Assembly (NCBI GenBank): GCA_024305405.1
Contig: JAKNDB010000014.1
Coordinates: forward strand, 434,001-498,000
Direction of reading: 5' to 3'
Source of the DNA: Dirofilaria immitis
Lineage: Eukaryota; Nematoda; Chromadorea; Rhabditida; Onchocercidae
Length of the DNA stretch: 64,000 nt
The notes beneath the pieces were generated by a model. It did no database searches, was not told where the DNA came from, and saw nothing but the letters and a program-made list of their open reading frames with translations. The position numbers and the translations under genes are program-made. Shown here one piece after another: positions 38,591-51,000 of this stretch; position 1 is the first letter of the stretch, and each line of letters starts with the position of its first letter.

Positions 38591-41500
38591 GCAGTCTTTT
38601 GGGATTTATGCGATTTAAACACTCAAACGAATAGAGTGACGCTGAGGACTGTTTTTTTCTGCTCACAGATTTTATGTCACTTCACTTCGAAAGATCAATC
38701 TTTGGTGGAGAAAAGATTTGTTCGACTTATTCAAATACCTTCTTGTTAATAAATAAATCAAAATGATTTGTTGCGATTACGTATACTCTTTTTATAGACA
38801 AATGATTAATAAGTATTTAATTTGCATAGTTTAGTTGTTTATTTATACATTTTATGTGAAAATATTACAGATTCTTGCTAATTTATTCAAATTTTACTTA
38901 TAAAAAATAAGTGTAGAAAAATTTTTCCACAACATTCAAGCATATGGCAAAAATTTAACATTAATTTTTTTAATTATAAGATTGTTAAACAAATTTCTGG
39001 AAAAGACGAACGTGCAAAGAAAGTGATGAGATTTATACCGATGATTTAACATCATTATCATCTGCGTTCATTCGTAACTTATCAAATAGAAATATGCTAT
39101 TTGCTGCAGATGATATTTCAAAAATTCAAAAAAAAAAAATTATTATGCGAAGAAATCACTCGTTACTTTATGATATCTGGTTACTTTATATTTCTTTATT
39201 CAGGTTGGATGTTCCGTCATACTAGATCTACTCTTCAGTATGATACAAAAACTGACTTTAGCTTATTGACAAACTTGAGAATTAGAAAATTGTTACCATT
39301 TACAAAGATTTGTTGTCCTATACCGCACGTTAGCATAGAATAATATGCTAATTTTTAGAGGATTATCGAATACAATCATGCCAGATTCCTGATATTGAAA
39401 ATTAAGGATTTAAAATCTAATGGAGATTTCTGTTTCATTGTATACGAAACTAACAGATGTATAAAAATTTATTAAACACCTCATACTTGTATCATCCACG
39501 ACAGTCTTTGCAGTTTCTTGAGATCTTTTAATAAAAATAATGCTAAATTAATAATCATCACTTTTCCCGATAAATCTGAAAAACAAGAAAACAGGAATTT
39601 ATTGTTACAGTTCATAATGGAGAGATATACAGCAATAAGCACCCATTCGTTTTCTGATTTTATCAATTTTGATAAATAATGAAACGGACAGGTGAAGGAT
39701 AGAAATATAGAAAAACTGCTTAAAAATATCTTTTTATAATTGATTGAAACTGGCTTATTTATAGTGACCTATATTTAATTATAAGCAAAAATCATCTCAG
39801 CAAATCATTCATTCATTTTTTATTAACATAAAAAATTAGTTATTCGGAAAAGAAAGGCAATTTTCCTTTCCTAAATTTTTATAATTCAATTTTTAAATAT
39901 TCCTTCCTGTGTTTGAAAATAAAACAATATTACCGTTAACAGCTAATAATGAAGCCCAAGCTCGCGAATTTTATTTACGATGATATCACAACCATGCTAT
40001 AACAAAGACAGTTATCTTAAACGATACGTTATTCTAAGCAATCCTAACGATCTACACTCTCATAGATAATAACTAGTGAACCGAGATTCCAAAAGCAGAG
40101 AGTAAAATAACTTCAAAATTATAGAAGTGAAAGATTCGCGTACACGTGAACTACATGAAAGGATTTGTAACGATAAAACTATGCAGACAAATTAAGTTCA
40201 ATATGATGACATCGAAATTCCCAGAATGACAGAATTGGAAGATTTCATTGATGGATTAGAAAATTTTATATCCCATCAGGAATCATTGAAAAACCAAAAT
40301 ATGCAGAAGCAGTGCCGCAAATTCTTATTTTAAATGATTTAAAATCATCATAGAATTTAACAAAGGAAAATAAGAAGCCTTTCCCGAGAAATCATTTCCT
40401 TTATTATATAGTCTCATAGATAATGAAATATAAATGAAGGAAATGAACATTACATGAGACTATATCTATGAACCGAAAAGTACGCTTCTTGATAAAGTAA
40501 ATGTGTAATTCGCTGCATCATTTTTTAATTATGGCGAAGATCAACCTGAAGGTAATTCCTATTTCTTCTTAATAAGGATTTAGACCTCGACTGATAGCAT
40601 TCCCCGTATCTTTTTTTCATTTGTCTATTTTTGTTTTCATAGCACCGATTGCTTGATTATCAATGTGCATATGAACACACTTTTAATGTAAAAGAAATTC
40701 TTCAACTAAAGAATTTTTCAAATGCATCTGCCAAGCATTTACAATTACATTTTGAAAAAAAAATTAGAATATCACAAACAGGAGAAGGAACGGAAATAAT
40801 ATACAATTTGAAGATATATAATTATAAAATATTTTCTAAAAATTAAATTCCTGCAAATAAAGAAATCTAAGCAACGAAGATTAAAAAATAGTTTCTTCCA
40901 TGTTATTACTATACAAAGATATGAATCTTAAATAAAACTCTTTTTCTAAACAATCAAGATTGAGAAAGAGAAGAGAAAATACGATTCCAAGTTAAAATAA
41001 AATTTCCGGATGTAATGAAAGAAAAAATGCTTCTCGAATATTCTTTACTTTCCTCTTCTTTTCCAGTAATAAATAATAATTGTCCCTGAAAACTAAACTC
41101 ATTTACATTAACTAATTTTCACGGTATTACTGGCCGAAACAATATCCGATAAAGCCCATCTGCGATTTCATCAAAGTTCATAATCGTTTTCATTAAAAAT
41201 ATGAATAACAGAAGATCAGAACTGAACGGCAGATGAGATCTACTACTAAGTCAAGAGGAATTTGATAGAAATTAAGAATTCAACATCAAAACAGCGCCAT
41301 GATAGTTCTCATTGATTTCATCAAAAATCTGAATTTGGAAATTTTTACCCCTACATAAATTCACTTCCTTCTTCACATGAATTCAAAAACATGGGATCTA
41401 CAGTAATCTTATGCTTTTTAAAGTTTAGAAGTTTAATAAAGCCATTGCAATATTCCCATAATAAAAAGTTATTCTTTTTCAAATCTGAAAGAAAAAACAG

Positions 41501-42008
41501 TTCAAAATTTAATATGCTGGAATATGAACAACGAAAGATCCTGTATAAATGATAATTAGAATAAGTTTGCAAGCAGCAAAAGGATGAAGAATATCAATTA
41601 TCATTTCTACACAGAAAATAGAAATAAAAGAAATAAACGCCTTTCAGGCTCACCGTATTTATATATGCTAGCACAAACATAAAAAATTGATGTTCAATTG
41701 CTACAAATATTTCCGGTGTTTAATTTCTTGTTTCTGAATCAAAAACTTAAGATATACGGTAGCAAACGAATATTTCGATATAAATGCTTCGCCACTTTTG
41801 CTTTTTTTTAACCGGACTAAAATTAGACACATATTTATAATTTCAAACGAATTAAAAAGAAAACGAGAAAGCAGGTGAAAAGATTAAAATCGAAAAGCAA
41901 AAATAATTCAGAACAATATTTATTTACTTTATTTTTCAGCAAAAAGCAAAATAATATACTGACATTTTAACATTAATTTCATCCAAATAAGACAAAATTT
42001 TGCCTCTT
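38591..42008. other. Intergenic region between the microprotein and the TACC gene
   Basis: About 3.4 kb of AT-rich sequence. One segment at 40106-40333 stays open for 76 codons with a single internal TAA and has protein-like composition (listed separately). No other coding, RNA or repeat feature was recognised. Confidence 0.4.
40106..40333 (+). pseudogene. Possible decayed coding segment, unassigned
   Basis: A 76-codon stretch with one internal TAA at 40193-40195, reading KIIEVKDSRTRELHERIC before it and MTELEDFIDGLENFISHQES after it. The charged, helix-like composition is unlike the T-rich chance frames around it. The ELED...KNQ pattern faintly resembles the end of the PCI domain in COP9 subunit 7, but this is too weak to name it. 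No splice sites fit, so if real it is a broken or processed copy. It may be chance. Confidence 0.2.
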
Positions 42009-45000
42009 TCAAGTATCGACTCCAGCATCATTTGCTTCCGCCTTCGTAATTACTTCTTCAAATATTGCCGTCATACTTTCCAGTTCTTTTTGCTACAAAT
42101 AAAGTTATAAATCTATGTAAAAAAGTAAAAGAAAAACAAGGTAATAAACACCTTATATTTATACTTAAAAGAATAAGGTTTACCTTTGCGATTAAAAGAA
42201 TAAAAGGAATAAATATCAGATAGATGTATTCCAAATCAAATGAATTTACAATAAGATAGTCCTGAATCACAAATATTAATTCAACGAATGAATGATTTGA
42301 ATTATTTAGTTTATCTAAAGACGATTTGACAAACTAACATTGACATCCATCTGAGATAAAAAACCTCCAACTCTAGTCAATAAGAGATACTATTCTAAAT
42401 ATAAAATCATGTTGAGATGAAAAGAAACTACATTAAGAATGAATTAAACATTTTGCACCTCACTTTTAGATTCTTTTGTTGGTTACAGTCTTCGATCATT
42501 AAGATACTGAAACTTTAATCGCAAAGGTAAAAGACAATGTGTAGTACTATTAGTTTTTTTCTTTCACTTTTTCTTTTTCTTGCCACTCAATTCCTTCATT
42601 ACGTTTGCAAGAAAAATAAGAATTTTTAAATCAGAGTGAAAAAATGAAAAGGATTGAAATCTAGATCCGATATTTTTACTGGCTTCTGTAGACGATGCAT
42701 TTCGCGATACTCTATTATAATAAAGATCGCGCAAATTATTTCATCCATTCAAAATTTCGTTTCCAATTCAAAAATTCTTTTCTCACTTATTATACAATTA
42801 TTCTCTCGTTTATCATTCCATTTCTTCAACTTTCATATTTGCTTTTCCTCATAAATTTCTAGCTCTGATTTCTAATTTTTTTGCGCTGCAATAGCGATGA
42901 TTTGGCAAATTAATTAAAACAAAATACGAAAAACTTGAAAAGCAATGACATGATCAAAGAATTTTAGATGAAGCATAATAGATAAATTAAATTATATGAA
43001 CAAGCTAGCAGTTTTAAATCATGTAAATCAAATAACTGAAAGAATAAAGGGAATCAGAATTGCAAAGCACAATTTCAAATTCTTCATTAGACTAGAAAAT
43101 TTTCGTAATCATATAATCTAAAAACTACGTTAATATCCTATCCCTGATCAAAGATGGGACAAAATCCGATCATTATGACATGCTGCTCGAATAAATTTAA
43201 TACAGAAATAAATTTGTATCGGTTTAAAGCAACCACTGAATCTACACTTATCATATGCAAATTGGGCCAATTCATATTTATAAATATGATTTGATTCAAA
43301 AGTAAATCTCTCTTACCATCCTATTAAATGCAAATGTATCGTAACTTACTCTAGCTTCCAGACTCATAGTTAAACTGTTGATCTTTGATTCCTGGTGCTT
43401 CACTTTCAAACGCAAACCAAGTGTGTCCGCTTCATGCTGCTTTATCAGCCGATCTATTTCGTTATTTGCTCTGCAAAATTATCCATTAGCAACAATCGAT
43501 ATATAGATTTCATTTATAATAACTGCGAAATAATTTACAACATAATACACAAATACATTTCTTCCAAAAATAAAGTGACTACAGGAATCTACTGTTGATG
43601 AAGCCCGAAAGAGCCTGGCATATGTTTTTAAAAACATTTAAGAAAGACAGTAGTCATTCAATTATTTCTTCCAATCCATTTTTGCTCAGCATATAAAATC
43701 AAGTAACTCTATATTAACACGACAAGTAAAAATAGTTAAGTTTTTAAAATGCTTTAGTTACCTAAGTCAGTGCATTACTAACAATTAAGATTATTTAATT
43801 TAAAAATAAAATTTTAATTAATTCCAATGTTCAACATGGAGAAATGGAATAAAATCAATATATATTTTATTTATGAATAGTTAATTGACACACAGATCAA
43901 GCTGTTCTTCAGCATTTCGGCGAAGCATTTCAAATTTCTCAGCAAGAACAGAGTATCTCCTTGCCACTTCTTCAGATGCGCTTTTGACACTTTCTTCATT
44001 CTAAAAACAAAAGTTTTTAGTACTCAAAATAAAACATTCAGTCCACACATCTTCAATGATTCGATGGGAAGAAATAATCGTGAATTACGATTATTAGAAA
44101 ATCTCCTGAAAGCAACTCACAATGCAATTATAAATTCGTCAATTAAACTTACTGGCCAACTAATATGAATGTTAGAGGATCGAGTAAATTTTTAACAACA
44201 GACGAGTTTGATTAAATTTTTAGAATTACGTTACACTGTTTCATTACTATACAGCCGAAATAATTACAAAACTCAGTGAAATATTTGGAAAATGAGAAAA
44301 TTTCATTAATTATGCTTTTCACACAAGGACTAGGTGATATCGATGGTGATATAAATTATAAATAGGCAAAAATAAAAAGAAAACACACTCGTTTAATTTC
44401 AACACTTGTTTGTCGTAATTTTTCATAACGTCTGAAGAGTTCACTGTAACTTGTTTCCAATGAATTTACTTCCTCTGCTAACTGATCTCGCTCTTTAAGT
44501 AATTGAGTAACATCATCCGGTGACCAATTTCTTTCCGGTCCTGGTCGTCCCACCGATTTTGATTCACCTAAGCTATTTTTTTCTGCAATTTTAATATTTC
44601 AAGATTCATTTTTTGTTGAGTAAAACAGCTATGAATTAAGTTCATTATTTTTTCAGAGAATTGATAAATTAATATTGGTTCATTTCTTAAATTTCAACCT
44701 AAACTATTTACCATTGAAACTACATTTTTCCATAACCGCGATGAAAAATTAAAATAACGTGAAAATGCATACCAAACGTCATTTTCTTATGACTTTAACT
44801 ATCAAAAATAAATTAAAAGTTTTTACCATCAGAATTTTTCTTCTTTAGTTCTTCTACAAATTCTTGAACTAATTTTTCGTACTCAGCCATAGCTAATAAT
44901 CGTTCGGCAGCTTTCTGCTCCAGTGGTTCATTACGCCTCTGCTCATATGTAAGCAGCTGAGTTAACTAAAAAGCGTATTATATACCAATTTCTTCAAAAG

Positions 45001-48000
45001 TGAAAAATCTTTAAAGTAATCGTAAGAAATCTGGTAAAGGATGACATTTGTTTGTCAATTAATTAACAATTAAAATGGCAATTGTTAACATTCACAAGTT
45101 TTACTAAAAAATATACAATTTAAAACTGACTATTATTCAAAAAGCTACGCTCTCAGACTATACTGGTCCATTATGACCTTCGTAAAATAAAATCCACCTA
45201 AAGATTCCTTACATGAAATCGCCCATGTACAACCTTCATGTAACATTGTCTAAATCGCCTAATAAAATCCTCTAACCTTTTCATTTTTAGCACTCCATTC
45301 TTTTTCTCTTGCAGCAACAATTGCTTGCACACGTCGTACAAGTTCGGTAGCAGGATCATCTGAGTTCATCTGCAATCAATTCTTCCTTGGTATCACTTAA
45401 GTTGCTAAATGGGAAAGAGTTAGGAGTAGAGGTTACGCAAATGAAGTGAAATGTATTCTTATAGGAATTAACTACTAGCATAAGTCTATCTTCAGGCAAA
45501 AAGTTTGTATACAAGACCCATTCTTCAACTCTAATCTTAAATGATTATGATTTTCTTAATATAAAAATTGTTGATAACAGTGATTGTATAGTATCTATAT
45601 CAATAGAAATTGTTGACTATAAAATGATGAAGTTTAAGTGATAGCACGTAATGGAAATGAATCTATGAAATTAATAATCAAAGAAAATTCTTTACTGGTT
45701 GGGGGTAACGCTTGTTGCTCCGCAAACTGTTTTTTTTCTTTTGATATTTAAATTGGTATAGATTCAATTATTTACCCATATGTTTTTTTGGTCCTGGAGT
45801 AAAAGTAGGTTCTGGTGTTAGAATTGGTCCATTTACTAAGTGCGAATGTACAACAGTTGGTGATAATGCAATTGTGGGAGAAAACTGTTACCATGAAGAG
45901 AAAGCTATAGATTTGAACCACTAAACTATATATAGTTCAAATAACTTTCTCTATTAAAGTGATTCTACAATAATAAACATTTTTAAAAGGGATGCAGCCA
46001 AACTTAATTCTAAACATTACTGAAATTTAATCACAATAATTTAGAAAAAGAGATAACAGTCTTTATCTGTGCAATTGCGGAGAAATGTATAGTAATAGGG
46101 CTAAAAGTAAGCGCTTTCTTTTCTTAATAAAAAAGGCATTTTCAAATTTTGTGAGCAAAAACATTATTCAACGTGTGACAGAGAAAGAATGGTTATATTT
46201 TCTTCTAAAAAAATTAATGTTACTGTTATGAAAAAGTATAATTACCTGTTTCACTTCATTATATGCAGTCGTTATATCGAGACTTACTTGGCTTTGGACT
46301 GTGACAGTTCGCTGCCGTACACGCTGTAATGATTTTCGTTCTTCTCTAAAGAGCATAAAATCAGGTTTTCATTAATTCAGAAAAAAATTTTGCGAAATTG
46401 TTTATTTTTATATTAGAAATTATTTACCTTTGGGAGATTTCCGGATTATGAAGAGGATCCTGTAAGGCAGTTGCAGAATTAGAAATGAGAGCAGTACTTG
46501 TGTTAATAACTGGAACACAAGGAGTGATTTTGGTGGTACTACTGTTGGCTGGGTTACACCCGTCATTGCAGCTGTAGGTCGTTGTTGCTGCTGTACTGAT
46601 CTTGATGATCCAAGTTGCTGAATTATTTGTGGTCGTGGTTCAATTGTCGACTGTTGGCCCAATACTTGAGGTGATGGTGGTGAAGCATAACTTGAAGTAC
46701 TAGTTACAACTGGTGGAGGAAGCGGTTGCCCTACAAAAGTATTTGCCAGAAGTTAATATATTTCGACATCATCATTATAATTTATAATTTTATATAAGAC
46801 TTTGCTAAAATTAAATTTATCAATCACAAAACTTTTTCCCCATATTATTGAATATAAGTAGCAGTGTTATCAATAGCGAATTGATTTTATGGTTCTATGA
46901 TTAAAGTAGCTAGTGGAATCCACAAAGAAGCGAAAAAGGAATTGCACATTCTTGGAAACAAGATTAAATAAGTGGATATTCAAAAAATTTTCAGTTTTAA
47001 AGTTATAAGAGTTATTCAATGCTCTGTGGATCATAAATTACACTCAACATTTGATGAAATACTGCTATCATTTCTGAAAAATACTTAAGCTTCTTCAAAT
47101 TACCTGCATGGAAAGGAAAGATCTTACCTGTATTAGCAGTCAGCATATTTGCAGTTACAGATTCTGACGTAGTTTTCGATAATGGTACAATAGCTGCTTC
47201 TGCTAACTGCTGAGTTCGTGTTTTTGATGGACGTGTAATTGTTCTTGAATCTATGCTGTAATAAAATATTAAAGTAAGGGATCACACCAAAGTCATATCA
47301 TCCCCGAATTTTTCAAGAGAAAAGTTGTTAAGGAAATTTCTAATTTTTGTAAGTAATAAAATTCGATATTAGAAAATGGGAGAGAAAAAGTGTAAAAACA
47401 GACTGATTATTAGCAACATCAAAAATAAACAACAGAAAAGTAATTGACAATTATTTTGTCCATTTAATAAAACCATAATCATTCGCATAAAGGTCAGTCT
47501 TCAATTGCTTAACAAAAAGAAAAAAACTTAATAGTGATATAAACCCACTTATTCCTAAAATTTCATGAGTTTAATGGCAGAAAGAAATGTAACAATATAA
47601 TTAATGAAGTGTATGCCTTCGCCATTAAATTCACAATGCTTGAGAAATATGCAGCGAAAGTAGAACAGTTTGAGAAAATGTCAATTCCTATCAGCCATGC
47701 GGTCAGAGACATCAATGAGTTCAAGAAAGGAGAATGAACTCAACATTGTAATTATCTACATCAAAAGAGTTCCATGAATTATGGCACACAGGATATGATC
47801 TGTAATATACTGCGGAACACATCTGATATTTAATCTGCAAATGTAACTTCCAAATCTTAATTCGAGAAAGAAATATTAAAATAATGATTAGGAACGACTG
47901 TCTAGATAATCAAGGAGTAAAGAAGCTACGCTGACTTACAAATCTGAATCACAAATTATAAAGAGCAACTTCTCATTTTCATACCGTTGGTCTTTTTCTA

Positions 48001-51000
48001 AAATAGAGACAGATAAAGCAAAAAGGAAGGCCTTGAAGACATCAGGACATAGTGTCGAATAGCATATGATAAATGCTGTCAAGCAAGATCTGTAATCACG
48101 ATGAAATCTTCAAACACAATTTAGAAAATAGCTGTTTAGAAAATATCGTATGACCACTGCTCTCCATTAAATATTTAAAATGTTTTTATCATGGAATAAG
48201 CACAAGCGCTGAGACTTCGAACATAATAGAAACAATAATGGAAAAGTAGTCATGTACCAAAATGATCAGTCGATTTCTTTATTCAACTCAACTAATTGAA
48301 TCGATGAAACAAAAATGTAGAATATGAATCTGACATAATCTAATACAAGATTGACTAGACAGCCTCTATAACAATCAAAACTATTCAATTTCTCTCTTCT
48401 TTCCAATCTTTATAATATTTATATTAATTCCGAAGAAATCAAAAAATTCTCAAAGAATAAATACACTGGAAAAGGTAGTATTATTACATCTATTCTGCTG
48501 ATGATGCTGTTAAAATTCGAAATGTTCAATGCGTAATTTATGTGTCATTTCTGATTGCAATTCAGAATGAATATTTGCAATTTTAGGAGCATTTCACAAA
48601 TGCCATAACTGACTAGATCTGAGAAATGATACATTCCAATATTCCGATGCTTAATTCCTTCTACATTTCCTATTTTTTCCTTTCTCTATGTTAAAGTATA
48701 AAAATAATAAGACGTTAACAAAATTCTTGAATGTAACATAGCGATTTAAAAGGTTTGTGGGTTCAAAAAGCACAAGAATCAAATCTCACATACCAAGGGA
48801 AGAGACGGACATAAGAAACAGACGGATTCGATAAAAACGTGCGAACCATGAAGTTCATAAAGAAATCCAGCAAATGTTATTTTTCAAAATTTCCGAAATC
48901 AATCATCTATCATATGCACTCTCTTTAAATGTAGAATTTAAAAATTAGTTCCTTTAATTAATTGAAATCTTCGTTCAGTGATAACAGCGGAAGAGTCATC
49001 ATTCTTATTGTGTACGGTTAGTGTAATGAACGATAAAAACTACTATAATATAAACCTAGAATGTAGAATTTTAAAAAAATTAATTGGATTAGTCGAAATT
49101 TTCAGAAATTGGATCTCGAAATTTCATCATATTAATTTCGGATATTCTATTCTATTAAATTTATTTAACCTTTTAGAAAATATTTATTCGTCCTAACAAC
49201 ACAAATATGCCAAACTGTTCCAAAGAAAATGGAAAACACTTGTAAAAATAGAATGGTATATTGTAGGCTTATTTATTCATTTTGTCAATTGAAAACATTA
49301 AAGAAGGAATTATAGTTCAAACAGTATAGCTAGAGTTTTGAGGATGTCGAGGAGTGAATAAATATTGGATTAAAGAAATATATGGCACAGTATCTTCTGA
49401 TGGCAAATTTCGTATATAAAAACAACAAAAAATATAAAAGGTGAATGATAACGACAAATTTTAGCTAAAAAAATCAATCAAATTTGATTTATATTATTAT
49501 AAAAAACTGTTTGAATATAAATAGGAGAACGCCTTCATAATTCTTAACATCATATACAATTCAAAAAATTAATCATAACATCATCTATAATTCTAGTACC
49601 ACTAATATTCCGTATTCTCAGCAAAATATTTGGAGTAATTGGTTTCGCTACAAATGATCCCTTCAATGTGAACAACATCATGGTATGTTGTCTGCTTATT
49701 TCCAAAGTTCAAATGAAAACACAAAATTGAAGCCAATTTTGTGCGCATATACGCATACAAGTAAAAAGAATATTCACATTTTCGTACAGACTCACGAATG
49801 CTAACGGACATTTCATTGTGCAGCTAATTCCTACGAACTGTGAAAATAAAAAATTCATAAATTAGTTTCATTAACTTTTTAGATTTCTCGAAAAAGAAGT
49901 GAAAATTTAAACCAACCTAGGTGCTGGTTTACGGGGTGTTTCAAATTGCGCTGTCGTTGGCCTTGGTTCACCGACTTTATGTAACGTCCCTTCGGCAGAA
50001 TTCTGACTCTCATCGCGTGGCGGCATTGTAACCGGAAGATCCATAAATGCGCCCGATGATGCCTCCATATTTTCTAATTCTCCCACTTTATTTCTGATTT
50101 TCGACTTCATTCCAATTATTTCACTAGGCTGTTGCTCTTCTTTTGGAACTATCTCACCTAAGATAAATTGGACTTCTTCTAAGAATGAATTTGTTATTGG
50201 CACAAGAAAGCTTGGATTTTCCCTAAATCTAAACTTAAATCAACTAACTTTACTGATTTCTCTAATAAATCTTAACAAGGAATTGTTGAATAGTCAAGCA
50301 ATTAATTCGCCAACTACACAAGCGAAAAAAATAAGCCTAGCAACTATAAAAGCGATAGGAAATATTTCCTATCCACTACTTTCTCCACAACAAGTTCCAA
50401 ACATTCATAGATATCGATCATAATTTGTAACTAGTAATCAACTTATTAAGATGAAGTAGTTATTCTGAATGTTTGAAGCTCATTCTTAATCTTATATGGC
50501 CGATAACACCTAAACAAAAGTAATTCAGTCTTTTGTATAATTAATTCTCTCACTTTTCCTTTATTATTAAGCATTTAAATTTCATCAAAATTTTAAAATC
50601 TTTAAATCAATTTAACAATATTATCGAAAAACCATTCTCTTTTCATTCAATATTACCCTTAATATGTTCAAATCGCACCAATACCTCATGATCATTAATT
50701 ATGAGGATTGAAGAAGCCTGATAACATCAGAAGGACATACTGAGATGGTATAGGATAAGTTTAAAACAAGTTTAAATTTCGAAGAAAAAAGGAGAATTGC
50801 CTAATAAAATGCATTGACCCAACTTTCATTCTTTTTTTCCCAAATGATTTCATAACAGAAACCGCAGCTGATACAGTCAGTGATTACATTTTTAGTTGCG
50901 TTCAGAGATAAGACAAATTGAATTTACATATAAATCGTAATACAAACTTTAAATAAACAAGTCACAAGTGACATAGTAACATATGCAGATTATGTCAATA

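Noticed and set aside
46429..46662. 80-codon minus open frame ending RKSPKGK in TACC
   Set aside because: Its C-terminal half is the wrong frame; exon phase requires the end PEISQ joining to REERKSLQ.
47545..47738. 64-codon open stretch on plus inside a TACC intron, ending DINEFKKGE
   Set aside because: No start, splice sites or recognisable similarity; within the expected range of chance open frames.
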